From Candidimonas nitroreducens (GTDB lineage Bacteria; Pseudomonadota; Gammaproteobacteria; Burkholderiales; Burkholderiaceae_B): a DNA stretch of 64,000 nucleotides. Position numbers and translations under genes: made by a program. Shown piece after piece: positions 43,152 to 52,434 of the stretch. Within the stretch, counting starts at the first letter, position 1, and every line of letters begins with the position of its first letter. The stretch is from positions 1-64,000 of the forward strand of contig NZ_NJIH01000004.1 of assembly GCF_002209565.1 (NCBI RefSeq). The letters are read 5' to 3'. The notes under the pieces were generated by a model. The model was not told the origin of the DNA, did no database searches, and saw only the letters and a program-made list of their open reading frames with translations.

Positions 43152-43895
43152 TTACAGCAACATGCCCACACCCGCGCATATCAGCAACACACAGACGATG
43201 TGCTTGAGCGTATTTTTCGAAATGGGCACGGACAAATTCGCCGTCAGGAACGTAACCAGGAACACCACGGGTATGGCCTCCAGGGCCAGCCACATTGCCT
43301 GGGCGCTTACCAGGCCCGACAAAATCATTACAAGCAGCCGGAACGCGGCCCCTACACCGAAACAAAATATCAACGATTCGCGGATCACGTCCACCGGCCA
43401 AGGCTGCCGATACACGGCATAAACCAAAGGCGGCCCGGCGGCGGAAAATATGCCGCCGAGCACACCGGACAAGGCCCCCACGATAGTGAAATATACGCAG
43501 CCCGAAGCAAGCGCAAGGGGCTTCGCGGAACGCCAGAGCAATATCGCGCAGCCTACGATGCACAGCCCAAGCAGCGCCTTCAAAACACTGAATGCATGCG
43601 CCGCGAGAAACGCAAGGATTCCTATGCCCAGCACTGCGCCAAGCAAGCTGGCAACAATCGTCGGCTTCATTGCCGGCTCCAGCCTTACCGGCCTGCGGCG
43701 ATAAAGAAACACCACCGCATTCACGATAATCAGCACCGTCACGGCACTCACCGCATCGGGCAATGGCACCAGGTCGGTCAGGCCGACCAGCCCCAGCAGA
43801 ATCAGCGCAAAGGCGAACCCCGTCAGGTTCTGCACACAGACCGCAATCGCTACAAAGAATGCGAAACAGCCATGAGTGTATAAAACAGAAGACAC
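43152..43895 (-). CDS. TauE/SafE-family membrane transporter (anion exporter type)
   Basis: About 247 residues with some eight hydrophobic segments, the TauE/SafE pattern of two repeats: QNLTGFAFALILLGLVG near the start and GGIFSAAGPPLVYAVYRQPWP in the second half. The frame opens at an ATG inside the receptor gene (43979). A GTG at 43895 with aaagga upstream aligns exactly with the start of the paralogue at 46012-46761, so I use the GTG. It follows a Bug receptor gene by 28 bp and probably exports sulfite, sulfoacetate or a related anion. Confidence 0.85.
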   Translation of the reverse strand: MSSVLYTHGCFAFFVAIAVCVQNLTGFAFALILLGLVGLTDLVPLPDAVSAVTVLIIVNAVVFLYRRRPVRLEPAMKPTIVASLLGAVLGIGILAFLAAHAFSVLKALLGLCIVGCAILLWRSAKPLALASGCVYFTIVGALSGVLGGIFSAAGPPLVYAVYRQPWPVDVIRESLIFCFGVGAAFRLLVMILSGLVSAQAMWLALEAIPVVFLVTFLTANLSVPISKNTLKHIVCVLLICAGVGMLL

Positions 43896-43923
43896 GGGGA
43901 TCCTTTGCTTGCTTCGGGCGGCT

Positions 43924-44895
43924 TCAGTCGCGCCTGATGTTGAGCGGTTTGACCAACTTTCCCCACTTGTCCAGGTCATTGGATATAAGCGTCTTGAATT
44001 CCGCCGGGGAGCCGCCTACCGGTATTGCTCCGATCAATTCCAGGCGCTTCTTCATGGCCGGGCTTTTCATCGCCGCGGATATTGCCGCAGCCAGCTTGTC
44101 TACGACTGCCTTGGGGGTACCCGCGGGTGCAAAAACCCCATACCACGACTCCATTTCCAGGCCCGGGACGGTTTCCGCCATGGAAGGCAGCTCAGGCGCC
44201 AGCGGGCTGCGCTTGCCGGAGGTTACGGCTATGCCTTTAATGCGTTTGTCCTTGATGTAGGGCAATGCCTCGTTCGCGGCTATGAATGTGATCTGCCCAC
44301 CCATAAGCGCCGTAATTGCCGGGATACCGCCCTTATAGGGAATTCTGGTGATTGCCACGCCAGCCATTTCGTTCAAAAGCGCGCAAATGAGATCGGAGCT
44401 GGTGCCGACACCACTAGTCCCGCAGGTTATTTCCCGGGGACGCGCCTTTGCCCCGGCCAACAAATCTTTGAGATTTTTATATTTGGAGTTGCTGGCAACA
44501 GCCACGTAATTCGGAATGCTCACAATTTGGCTGACGGGAGCCAGATCTTTCCGGAGATCCAATAATTTCTTGGTGTAGAAAAACTCGTTCAACACATTTG
44601 AGAACGCACCCATCAGCAATGTGTAGCCGTCCGCCTTGGCCCGCGCCACGTACCGCGAGCCGAGCATTCCGCCGGCGCCCGGCTTGTTTTCTACTATGAC
44701 CGGCTGACCCAAGGCGTCCGACAAATCTTTGCCTAGAGCCCGGGACAATAAATCAGCGTTTCCCCCCGGAGGGAATGGCGCCACCAGAGTAATGGTTTGT
44801 TCCGGCCACGCAGCCTGCGCCGCCGCCGTCGACACTGCACAAACCGCGGCAGCCGCCAACACCCATAGTCGTCCCGCTGTGATCAATCGTCTCAT
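43924..44895 (-). CDS. Bug-type tricarboxylate transporter substrate-binding protein
   Basis: About 323 residues; signal peptide ends near AQAA (residue about 28), then WPEQTITLVAPFPPGGNADL, VIVENKPGAGGMLGSRYVA and RIPYKGGIPAITALMGGQI. The frame opens at 44940, but the ATG at 44895 has an aggagg site. It sits between a LysR gene and a TauE/SafE gene, all on the minus strand, so it is probably co-regulated with transport of a small anion. Confidence 0.92.
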   Translation of the reverse strand: MRRLITAGRLWVLAAAAVCAVSTAAAQAAWPEQTITLVAPFPPGGNADLLSRALGKDLSDALGQPVIVENKPGAGGMLGSRYVARAKADGYTLLMGAFSNVLNEFFYTKKLLDLRKDLAPVSQIVSIPNYVAVASNSKYKNLKDLLAGAKARPREITCGTSGVGTSSDLICALLNEMAGVAITRIPYKGGIPAITALMGGQITFIAANEALPYIKDKRIKGIAVTSGKRSPLAPELPSMAETVPGLEMESWYGVFAPAGTPKAVVDKLAAAISAAMKSPAMKKRLELIGAIPVGGSPAEFKTLISNDLDKWGKLVKPLNIRRD

Positions 44896-45095
44896 ATTTC
44901 CTCCTGATTGATTTTGAATGGCTGCGTCATTTCGAGCCAAGCTTCATAGAGGTTTATGGTAGAGAGTCACACGACCACATAAAAGCGAATTTTTTGACAG
45001 ATCAGCATCGGCAAAACCGACGCTGCCGGCGATGGTGGGAACCCGCATCCGGGACGCAAAGAATACGAACAAAGGAAAAAGAAGGCCTGCCTGAT

Positions 45096-45983
45096 TTATT
45101 TCTTCTGGGGGTGCGGAACATATGTTCCGAACTCCCTGAAATAGCTGAGCAGAACCCGCGTTGCCTTGCTGTCGCTATTTGCACGGCGCACCGCCAGGCA
45201 GACCTGCCGGTGTATGCCGGGGAGTTCCACGAATCGCAGCCCGGCATCTTTACGGGCATGTCCCAACAGCACGGGCAGGATGGTTACCCCGATGTCGTGG
45301 CGCACTACGGAAAGAACGGCATCATGCGAATCCAGCTCCATGACGGGGCGCACCGAAAATCCTCTTTCGGCGATAAAGCCTTCGATCTGCTTTCCGATCC
45401 ATGTCGTGCGGTCAAATGCGATATATGGATTGGCTTCGAGAACCTCTTTAATGCTGGTGAATGTACGCTCGCTGCTCATTACCAGGGCCAATGGCTCCGT
45501 ATACAGGGGATGCAGGCAAAGCGCGCTGGAAACGAGCGGCGGCGGCGTGGATATGATGGCCGCATCGATCAGCCCGGTCTCGACCTGTGCTGCAAGCTCC
45601 GGCGATTTATTCGCCGTGATGCGGATTTCCAGCTGCGAGTGATCGGCACTGAGCCGCTTCAGGGCCCCGGGAAGCCCGCCGGTCAGCGTGCTGGTGATGA
45701 CGCCCAAAGAAACCCTTCCACGCAGACTCCGGGAATTTCCCAAAGACGCCATTTCGGCTTCCAGGTCGAGCATTTGCTGAACCAAAGGCACAAGCTGGTG
45801 AGCCCGGGCGGTCAAGGTAATCGACCGCCCCGTTCGGACGAACAATTCAATATTGAATTCCTGCTCCAGGCTTCTCAATTGGACGCTCACGGCGGAGGGC
45901 GACAGATGAACCACTTGCGCCGCGGCCGCCACGGTGCCGAATTGATGCAGTGCCAGGAATGCGCGCAGCGAACGACTTTGCAT
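45096..45983 (-). CDS. LysR-family transcriptional regulator
   Basis: About 295 residues: SRSLRAFLALHQFGTVAAAAQVVHLSPSAVSVQLRSLE (in part), FVRTGRSITLTARAHQLVP, then the effector domain. The frame opens at a TTG (45992); the ATG at 45983 is preferred, though its ribosome site is weak. Upstream on the same strand is a TauE/SafE gene (28 bp), downstream a Bug receptor gene 200 bp away. It probably regulates these exporters and the receptor. Confidence 0.88.
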   Translation of the reverse strand: MQSRSLRAFLALHQFGTVAAAAQVVHLSPSAVSVQLRSLEQEFNIELFVRTGRSITLTARAHQLVPLVQQMLDLEAEMASLGNSRSLRGRVSLGVITSTLTGGLPGALKRLSADHSQLEIRITANKSPELAAQVETGLIDAAIISTPPPLVSSALCLHPLYTEPLALVMSSERTFTSIKEVLEANPYIAFDRTTWIGKQIEGFIAERGFSVRPVMELDSHDAVLSVVRHDIGVTILPVLLGHARKDAGLRFVELPGIHRQVCLAVRRANSDSKATRVLLSYFREFGTYVPHPQKK

Positions 45984-46011
45984 GGATGCCAACGAAAGAA
46001 ATGAAGAAAGC

Positions 46012-46761
46012 CTAAATCAGCATGCCCAACCCGGCACACGCCAATAATACGCACACAATATGCCTCAACACCTCGCGCGAGCATGGCAGTTTCCGGTTGG
46101 CCGCAAACGTCGTGATCAAGAACGCCACCGGCAGAGACTCCAAACCCAGCAAGACTGCCTGCATGCTCACCTGCCCCGCCAGGCCCATCACGGCAAGCCT
46201 GAATGCGGCGCCGATGCCGAAACTGAACACCAGCGTTTCTTGTATCGTCTTCATCGGCCACGGCTGCCTGTAGACCGCATAAACCAGCGGCGGGCCCGGA
46301 GACGAGAAGACGCCGCCCAGAATTCCGGACACCCCGCCCACCAAGGCGAAGGCCCTTGCGCTGGAAGGAGTCTGCAGCGGCTTGGCCGCTCGCCACAGCA
46401 GCAGCGCGCATCCAATAATGCATACGCCCAGCAACGATTTGAGAACACCCACGGCATGCGCCGCCAGCAGCGTCAGTATGCCCATTCCGACAAAATAGCC
46501 GACGAAGCTCGCCGCAATCGCCGGCCGGAACGTCCGCTCTAATTTGAACGGCCTGCGCCGATACAAAAAATAGCTCGCATTTACTATATTGATTATCGAT
46601 ACGGCATTGATGGCGTCCGGAAGAGGGACGACGTTGGTCGAGCCGACCAGGCTCAGCAGCACCAGCGCCAATGCAAAGCCGGTGAGGTTCTGCGTATATA
46701 CAGCAAGACCCGCAAAAGCGACGAACGCCAAATGCACATACAGACCATCGGACAAAGACAT
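46012..46761 (-). CDS. TauE/SafE-family membrane transporter (anion exporter type)
   Basis: 249 residues, about eight hydrophobic segments, a paralogue of the transporter at 43152-43895: both carry QNLTGFA and a second-half GPPLVYAVYRQPWP block and similar C-terminal HIVCVLL sequences. It is probably an exporter of sulfite or a related anion. It lies 28 bp before a LysR gene on the same strand and is divergent from the GntR/UTRA regulator. Confidence 0.87.
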   Translation of the reverse strand: MSLSDGLYVHLAFVAFAGLAVYTQNLTGFALALVLLSLVGSTNVVPLPDAINAVSIINIVNASYFLYRRRPFKLERTFRPAIAASFVGYFVGMGILTLLAAHAVGVLKSLLGVCIIGCALLLWRAAKPLQTPSSARAFALVGGVSGILGGVFSSPGPPLVYAVYRQPWPMKTIQETLVFSFGIGAAFRLAVMGLAGQVSMQAVLLGLESLPVAFLITTFAANRKLPCSREVLRHIVCVLLACAGLGMLI

Positions 46762-46887
46762 GGGTTAGCGTTCCAACACCGGTAAAGAGGCGGGCCAAAG
46801 CCCCGACTGCCGTTTCAGCCTACGAAGGCACGATGCCCATGATAGAAAAGATCCATGCCGGGGCATAGCGCAATGTTGTATTGCTAA

Positions 46888-46906
46888 GCGTCGGAATTTC
46901 CGACGC
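46888..46906. promoter_or_regulatory. 19-bp perfect palindrome, gcgtcggaa-t-ttccgacgc
   Basis: Two 9-bp arms around a single T lie between the TauE/SafE start (46761, minus) and the GntR/UTRA start (46992, plus). It has no T-run, so it is more likely an operator for a homodimeric regulator than a terminator. Whether it serves the LysR or the GntR protein cannot be said. Confidence 0.45.
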
Positions 46907-46972
46907 TCGAATCGGCTTCCGAGGCAGAACGATACGCAAAAATACGGTAAAAAGGCTTGCTTTTTTATATTG

Positions 46973-46984
46973 TGCTTATTAGCA
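46973..46984. promoter_or_regulatory. Inverted repeat tgct-tatt-agca at the GntR/UTRA start
   Basis: Four-base arms around tatt, 7 bp before the start codon of the GntR/UTRA gene at 46992. The position fits an autoregulatory operator overlapping the translation start region. Confidence 0.4.
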
Positions 46985-46991
46985 TAACTTT

Positions 46992-47774
46992 ATGAAGAAA
47001 GTGCCGGAAAGCCTGCACCGCAATCGCATGCCGCTGTATCTGCAAATGGCCAAGCTGATGCGGCAGAAGATCGAGAGCCAGGAATGGCGCTACGGCGAGC
47101 AGATTCCGACGCTCGATGAACTGGAAAAGGAATACCAGGTTTCGCGCATCACCTTGCGCGGCGCGCTGGACTATCTGGAGGAATTCGGCATCATCCGCCG
47201 TACGCGCGGACGCGGCACGTTCGTGGCCAAGGATCTGTCGGAAGAACGCTGGTTCAAGCTGGCCAACACGCTGGACGAACTGGTCGAGAAGGTGGCCGAC
47301 CTGAACGTGCAGCTGCTGCTGATCGAGCAGGCCGAAAAGCCGCCGAGCCCGGCTTTTCCTTTTGGCGAAGTGGGGCCGGCCTATCGGCACCTGAAACGCG
47401 TGCACTATCACAAAGAGGTGCCATATTGCGTAATCGATCTTTATCTGGACAAGGTGATCTTCGATTCCGACCCGCAGGCCTTCAGTGCGGCTCCCGTGGT
47501 GTCGCAGCTGGCGCGCCGCGATGATGTGCGGATCGCCGGGGCCAAACAGGTGACCCGCGTGGCGGTGGCCGACGAGGAAACCGCGGCGCATCTGCGCATC
47601 GGGGTGGGCGAGCCCATAGCCGATGTGTGCCGCACCTTTGTAGACGAAAACGACCGCATCATTTATTACGCGCATATTCAGTACCCGACGCACATGATCC
47701 AGATCGAAACCGATTTAATGCAAGGGGCTTCCGCCCCCAGGAAGAAGCGGCAGAAAAGCGGGGATGGCCGCTAG
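46992..47774 (+). CDS. GntR-family regulator, HutC/UTRA subgroup
   Basis: 260 residues. The winged helix (residues about 10-80) has MPLYLQMAKLMRQKIESQEW, then LEKEYQVSRITLRGALDYLEE and RTRGRGTFVA. The UTRA ligand domain occupies about residues 95-245 (YRHLKRVHYHKEVPYCVIDLYL, ADVCRTFVDENDRIIYYA). A Lys/Arg-rich tail closes it. It is the first gene of the strand that continues with the ABC importer, so it probably responds to the importer's substrate. Confidence 0.9.
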   Translation: MKKVPESLHRNRMPLYLQMAKLMRQKIESQEWRYGEQIPTLDELEKEYQVSRITLRGALDYLEEFGIIRRTRGRGTFVAKDLSEERWFKLANTLDELVEKVADLNVQLLLIEQAEKPPSPAFPFGEVGPAYRHLKRVHYHKEVPYCVIDLYLDKVIFDSDPQAFSAAPVVSQLARRDDVRIAGAKQVTRVAVADEETAAHLRIGVGEPIADVCRTFVDENDRIIYYAHIQYPTHMIQIETDLMQGASAPRKKRQKSGDGR

Positions 47775-47953
47775 TCCATCGCCCGTTCCGGGTTTCAGCG
47801 GACGGGCGCCGGGTCGCCGCCGGGGCGGCCGCGGCACCCGCCCGAAGCAAGTAGACACAGTACGAGGCGGGCATCCGCCCTTTGCACAAAAAGCTGCGCA
47901 GCTGGACGGACGGCAATCGAAGCGGAAGCTGGCGCTATATACGGAGACAAGCA

Positions 47954-48736
47954 TTGGCAAGCAAACCGCGCCGCGGCGTACTCGGCCGCATTTTCTGGGT
48001 GGTATTCCCCTTCGCGTGCCTGATCGCCTTCTGGGCGCTGCTGCGCGTTTCAGGCCTGATGAATCCGGGGTTGCTGCCCTCTCCTCTGGAAGTGCTGCAA
48101 ACTTTCTGGAGCCGCCTGACTCAGGCGGGGCTGCTGGTGGACATGCTGATGTCGCTGCAGCGGGTATTGGCGGGCCTGCTGCTGGGCATGCTGGCGGCAG
48201 TGCCCATAGGCTTCCTGATCGGCTGGTACAAGCCGGTGCGCCGCTTCATCGACCCGCTGATCAATTTCTTTCGCGCCCTGCCCCCCATCGCCCTGATCCC
48301 GCTGGTGATCGTATATCTGGGCATCGGCGAGCTGGCCAAGATCGTGATCTTGTTCTATGCGTCGTTTTTCGCGGCGGTGATCGTCATGTACGAAGGCATG
48401 ATGCAGATCAGCCCGGTGTACATCCGGGTGGCGCGCACCTTGGGCGCCACCGACCTGGAAATCTTCCTGAAGGTGATGGTGCCGATGACGGTGCCGCACA
48501 TGCTGACGGCGCTGCGGGTGGCGCTGGGCGTGGGCTGGGCCACGCTGGTGGCGGCCGAGCTGGTGGCCGCACAGCGCGGCCTGGGCGCGATGATCCAGAA
48601 TGCCTCGGCGTTCTTCGATCTGCGCACAATATACCTGGGCATCATCTGCATCGGCGCGCTGGCGCTGCTGATGGACGTGGCACTGCGCAAGATTTCCGAA
48701 CGGCTGGTCAGCTGGCAGGACAAGGCGGACAGCTGA
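47954..48736 (+). CDS. ABC transporter permease, TauC/SsuC type
   Basis: About 260 residues with six hydrophobic segments. The BPD-type permease features are RVLAGLLLGMLAAVPIGFLIGWY, the FFRALPPIALIPLVIVYLGIGE part and the EAA loop around VARTLGATDLEIFLKVMVPM. The start is uncertain: a TTG at 47882 is the longest frame, but the TTG at 47954 has a ggag site 6 nt upstream and gives a typical length. Order permease, ATPase, binding protein follows. Substrate is probably a small sulfonate, ester or aromatic acid. Confidence 0.85.
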   Translation: MASKPRRGVLGRIFWVVFPFACLIAFWALLRVSGLMNPGLLPSPLEVLQTFWSRLTQAGLLVDMLMSLQRVLAGLLLGMLAAVPIGFLIGWYKPVRRFIDPLINFFRALPPIALIPLVIVYLGIGELAKIVILFYASFFAAVIVMYEGMMQISPVYIRVARTLGATDLEIFLKVMVPMTVPHMLTALRVALGVGWATLVAAELVAAQRGLGAMIQNASAFFDLRTIYLGIICIGALALLMDVALRKISERLVSWQDKADS

Positions 48737-48786
48737 TCCGGAATCGCGAGCCCATGATGCAAGAGTCGACACTTCGAGGAACGGAA

Positions 48787-49605
48787 ATGCAGGAATCCAA
48801 GGAACGCATACGTTTCGATAATGTATCTATGCAATACCAGACACCGGCCGGCCCCCTGGAAGTCGTCAGGCAGATGTCCTTCTCGGTGAACCAGGGCGAC
48901 TTCATTTCCCTGGTGGGGCCTTCGGGCTGCGGCAAGACGACGCTGCTGAATATGGCGGCCGGCTTCATCCGGCCCACCAGCGGCGCGGTGCTGCTGGACG
49001 GCAAGCCGATAACGGGGCCGGGCCCCGACCGCGGCGTAATGTTCCAGGAGTACGGCGTGTTCCCCTGGCTGACTGTAGAACAGAACATCGCCTTCGGCCT
49101 GAACCTGAAGGCCGGCGGCAAGCGCAGCGCGCAGGCCAAGAAAGAGATCGTCGACCGCTACCTGGAACTGATGGGACTGTCGAGTTTTCGCAAGGCCTAC
49201 CCGAAAATGCTGTCGGGCGGCATGCGCCAGCGCCTGGCGCTAGCGCGCACCTATGCCGTGCACCCGGAATTCGTTCTGATGGACGAACCTTTCGGCGCGC
49301 TCGACGCGCAGACGCGCAGCGCCATGCACGATCTGCTGCTGGAAGTGCTGCACGCCGAAGGCAAGACGGTGCTGCTGATTACCCATTCCGTGGAAGAAGC
49401 CGTGTATCTGTCCAACAAGGTTCTGGTCATTTCGGCCCGGCCCTCCCGCATCCAGGAGGTGGTTGACATCCCTTTCCCTTATCCGCGCCAGCACACCTTG
49501 CAGGACACCGCGGAATTCAATGCGCTGCGTGCCCGCATACACCACCAGGTCATGCGGGAATACGCGGCGCAGGAAGCCCAGGCATCGGCAGGAAACGCGA
49601 ACTGA
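48787..49605 (+). CDS. ABC transporter ATP-binding protein, TauB/SsuB type
   Basis: About 272 residues. Walker A GPSGCGKTT (about residue 42), Q-loop MFQEYGVFPWLTVEQN, signature LSGGMRQR, Walker B VLMDEPFGALD and the H-loop THSVEEA are intact. The frame opens at 48754 with two ATGs; I prefer the ATG at 48787 with gagga 8 nt upstream. It couples ATP hydrolysis to the permease encoded just before it (50 bp gap). Confidence 0.93.
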   Translation: MQESKERIRFDNVSMQYQTPAGPLEVVRQMSFSVNQGDFISLVGPSGCGKTTLLNMAAGFIRPTSGAVLLDGKPITGPGPDRGVMFQEYGVFPWLTVEQNIAFGLNLKAGGKRSAQAKKEIVDRYLELMGLSSFRKAYPKMLSGGMRQRLALARTYAVHPEFVLMDEPFGALDAQTRSAMHDLLLEVLHAEGKTVLLITHSVEEAVYLSNKVLVISARPSRIQEVVDIPFPYPRQHTLQDTAEFNALRARIHHQVMREYAAQEAQASAGNAN

Positions 49606-49699
49606 CCGCGGGGCAATCATGCCGAGGCCTACCCAAGCAGCACGCAGCAAGCAGCATTCATCCGCTAAATACGATACCTACCACAATGGAGACGAACTC

Positions 49700-50695
49700 A
49701 TGAAACGACGCACATTCATCAGCCTGGCGGCCACCGGCGCCGCCGCCATGGCGCTGCCCGGCCTCGCGCTGGCAAAGACCGACAAGATCAAGGTGGGCTA
49801 TCTGCACACGCTGGCGGTGGACGGCCAGATGTGGCTGGCGGAATCGCAAGGGCTGTGGAAGCAGCAGAACCTGGAGCCGGAATTCGTGCAGTTCCAGACC
49901 GGGCTGGAATTGTTCCAGGCCATGAGCGGCGGCAGCATCGACGTGCTGAGCACGGGCGCGGTCATGTCGAACTTCCCGGCGCGCGGCCAGGGCAAGGTAT
50001 TCCTGATCAACGACATCGAGTTCGCCACGGCGCAGCTGTGGGTGCATCCCGACATGGGCGTGAAGACCTGGGCCGACCTGAAGGGCAAGAAGATCTCGAC
50101 CACGGCGGGCACCACGGCCCATGTGTTCCTGGACACGGCTCTGAAGGCCCACGGCATCGACCCCAAGAAAGACATACAAATCGTCAACCAGCGCATGCCC
50201 GACGCGGTCACGGCCTTCATTTCCAAGGCAGTGCCGGCGGTGGCGCTGTGGGTGCCTTTCAACATTCCCGTAAAGAACAAGTCGCCCGGCGCCAAGATGC
50301 TGGGCGACGCCTCGGCCTATTACCCCAAGGCGGCGATCGTCGACGGCTGGGCCGCGCGCAACGACTTCTACGACAAGCGCAAAGATGTGCTCGAACGCAT
50401 CATCCGCGCCTGGGTCGGTGCCAACGATTATTTCGTCGGCAATCCCGACAAGGCCCTGGCCGAGCTGCAGTCCAAGCGCTACCCGAACGTGCCGCTGCCC
50501 GATCTGAAAGAACAGTTCCATGCGCAGAAGATGTTCACGTCCAAGGAATGGGCCAAGCGCTACGCCGACGGCACGGTCACGAAATGGCTGCAGCAGGTCA
50601 CCGACTTCTTCGTCGACTTCGCGCACATCTCGAATTCGGTGCCGGCCTCGAAGTACTTCGATCCAAGCATCTATCTGAAGGTGGTCAAGGCATGA
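49700..50695 (+). CDS. ABC transporter substrate-binding protein, TauA/SsuA type, with twin-arginine signal
   Basis: About 331 residues. The signal KRRTFISLAATGAAAMALPGLALA (in part) carries an RR pair, so Tat export is likely. The mature domain has KIKVGYLHTLAVDGQMWLAESQGLW, FSTGAVMSN-like DVLSTGAVMSN, WADLKGKKISTTAGTTAHVFLD and AWVGANDYFVGNPDKAL. A ggag site precedes the ATG; the frame opens 237 bp earlier. It ends at the same point where the GMC gene starts (ATGA overlap). Confidence 0.92.
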   Translation: MKRRTFISLAATGAAAMALPGLALAKTDKIKVGYLHTLAVDGQMWLAESQGLWKQQNLEPEFVQFQTGLELFQAMSGGSIDVLSTGAVMSNFPARGQGKVFLINDIEFATAQLWVHPDMGVKTWADLKGKKISTTAGTTAHVFLDTALKAHGIDPKKDIQIVNQRMPDAVTAFISKAVPAVALWVPFNIPVKNKSPGAKMLGDASAYYPKAAIVDGWAARNDFYDKRKDVLERIIRAWVGANDYFVGNPDKALAELQSKRYPNVPLPDLKEQFHAQKMFTSKEWAKRYADGTVTKWLQQVTDFFVDFAHISNSVPASKYFDPSIYLKVVKA

Positions 50696-52341
50696 CACAA
50701 AACCAGGGGCGGACATCCCCGGCAGCGGGCGCGGCCGGGGCCGTGCCCGCCTATGACTACATCATCGTCGGGGCCGGCTCGGCCGGCTGCGTGCTGGCCA
50801 ACCGGCTGTCGGCCGATCCGGCTGTACGGGTGCTGCTGATCGAAGCGGGCGGCAAAGACCGCAACTTCTGGCTACACCTGCCGGTGGGGTATTTCAAGAC
50901 CATCTACGACACGCGCTTCTCGCGCCTGTTCGACACCGAGCCCTGCGAGGGCACGGCGGGCCGCAACATCATCTGGCCGCGCGGCCGCGTGGTCGGCGGA
51001 TCCAGCTCGATCAACGGCCTCATCTACATCCGCGGCCAGCACCGCGACTACGACGACTGGGCGCAGAAGGGGGCGACGGGCTGGGACTATGGCTCGGTAC
51101 TGCCCTTCTTCCGGCGCTCGGAACACTACGAGGGCGGCGACAGTGAATACCATGGCGGCCACGGCGAGCTGGGCGTCTCCAACCTGAAGAACGACCATCC
51201 CTACTGCGCAGCCTGGGTCAAGGCGGGCCAGCAGTTCGGCCTGCCCTACAACCCCGACTTCAACGGCGCCACCGAATACGGGGTGGGCGCCTACCAGCTA
51301 TCGATGTACAAGGGCTGGCGCTCCAGCGCCGCGGTGTGCTTTCTTGCGCCTGTGCGCCGCCGCCCCAATCTTACGGTGCTGACGCGTGCGCACCTGCGGC
51401 GCGTGCTGTTCGAGGGCACCACCGCAGTCGGTGTCGAATGGGGCCATGACGGCCAACTGGCGCAGGCCCGCGCCGAGCGAGAGGTCATCCTGTCGGCCGG
51501 CACGATCCAGTCGCCGCAAATACTGCAGCTCTCGGGCATCGGGCCGGCGCAACTGCTGCAAAGCCACGGCATTCCGGTGATCGTGGACGCGCCCGAAGTG
51601 GGCGAGAACCTCAAAGACCATTACCAGGCGCGCACTATCGTGCGCCTGAAGAAGAAGCTGTCGCTGAACAACGACGTGCGCAACCCCTGCAAGCTCGCCT
51701 CCATGGGCCTCGAATGGCTGTTCCGCCATTCCGGGCCTCTGACGGTGGGCGCCGGTCAAGTGGGCGGCTTCGCCTGCACGCCGTACGCGTCCGCCGGCCG
51801 CGCCGACATGCAATTCAATGTCATGCCGCTGTCGGTCGACAAGCCCGGCACGCCGCTGCATGACTATCCCGGCTTCACGGCTTCGGCCTGCCAGTGCCGG
51901 CCGGCCTCGCGCGGCCGCCTGCAGATCCAATCGGCTGATCCGCTGCAGGCGCCGCGCATCGAGACGCGCTACCTGAGCGAAGAGCGGGATCGCAACACCC
52001 TGGCCGCCGGCGTCGAAATGCTGCGCGAGATCTACAATCAGCCGGCATTCAGGAGCTTGGTCGACACCGAGGTGCTGCCCGGGGCGCAGCGGCGCACACG
52101 TCAGGAAGTCCTGGACTTCGCCCGCGAGGCGGGCGGCACCGTGTTTCATCCGGTAGGTACCTGCCGCATGGGCTCGGACGATACGTCCGTGGTGGATCCG
52201 GCACTGAAAGTGCGCGGGGCGCAGCGGCTGCGCGTGATCGATGCCTCGGTCATGCCCGAAATCATCTCCGCCAACACCAACGCCGCGTCCATCATGATCG
52301 GCGAGAAAGGCGCCGACATTGTGCTGCGCCAGCCGTTCTGA
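50692..52341 (+). CDS. GMC-family oxidoreductase (choline dehydrogenase-like)
   Basis: About 549 residues. FAD-binding motif VGAGSAGCVLANRL is near residue 28. RGRVVGGSSSINGLIYIRGQ follows near 105 (GMC signature 1), ILSAGTIQSPQILQLSGIGP near 265 (signature 2), and the catalytic HPVGTCRMG and NTNAASIMIGEKGAD close the chain. The frame extends far upstream through the ABC binding-protein gene, but the ATG at 50692 overlapping that gene's stop is the real start. It would oxidise an alcohol, sharing a substrate with the importer and the enolase-like enzyme. Confidence 0.92.
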   Translation: MTQNQGRTSPAAGAAGAVPAYDYIIVGAGSAGCVLANRLSADPAVRVLLIEAGGKDRNFWLHLPVGYFKTIYDTRFSRLFDTEPCEGTAGRNIIWPRGRVVGGSSSINGLIYIRGQHRDYDDWAQKGATGWDYGSVLPFFRRSEHYEGGDSEYHGGHGELGVSNLKNDHPYCAAWVKAGQQFGLPYNPDFNGATEYGVGAYQLSMYKGWRSSAAVCFLAPVRRRPNLTVLTRAHLRRVLFEGTTAVGVEWGHDGQLAQARAEREVILSAGTIQSPQILQLSGIGPAQLLQSHGIPVIVDAPEVGENLKDHYQARTIVRLKKKLSLNNDVRNPCKLASMGLEWLFRHSGPLTVGAGQVGGFACTPYASAGRADMQFNVMPLSVDKPGTPLHDYPGFTASACQCRPASRGRLQIQSADPLQAPRIETRYLSEERDRNTLAAGVEMLREIYNQPAFRSLVDTEVLPGAQRRTRQEVLDFAREAGGTVFHPVGTCRMGSDDTSVVDPALKVRGAQRLRVIDASVMPEIISANTNAASIMIGEKGADIVLRQPF

Positions 52342-52434
52342 CCCGGCGCAAGCCCTTATGCACATAGCGGTGCCGGCAGCGGCCGCACCCGGATACCGGC
52401 GCCCCCCGGCAATGAGGGGCAAGGACAAAACACC

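Noticed and set aside
49831-50691. N-terminal extension of the GMC oxidoreductase to 836 residues
   Set aside because: The extension is an off-frame reading of the ABC binding protein gene; the FAD motif begins properly 28 residues after the ATG at 50692.
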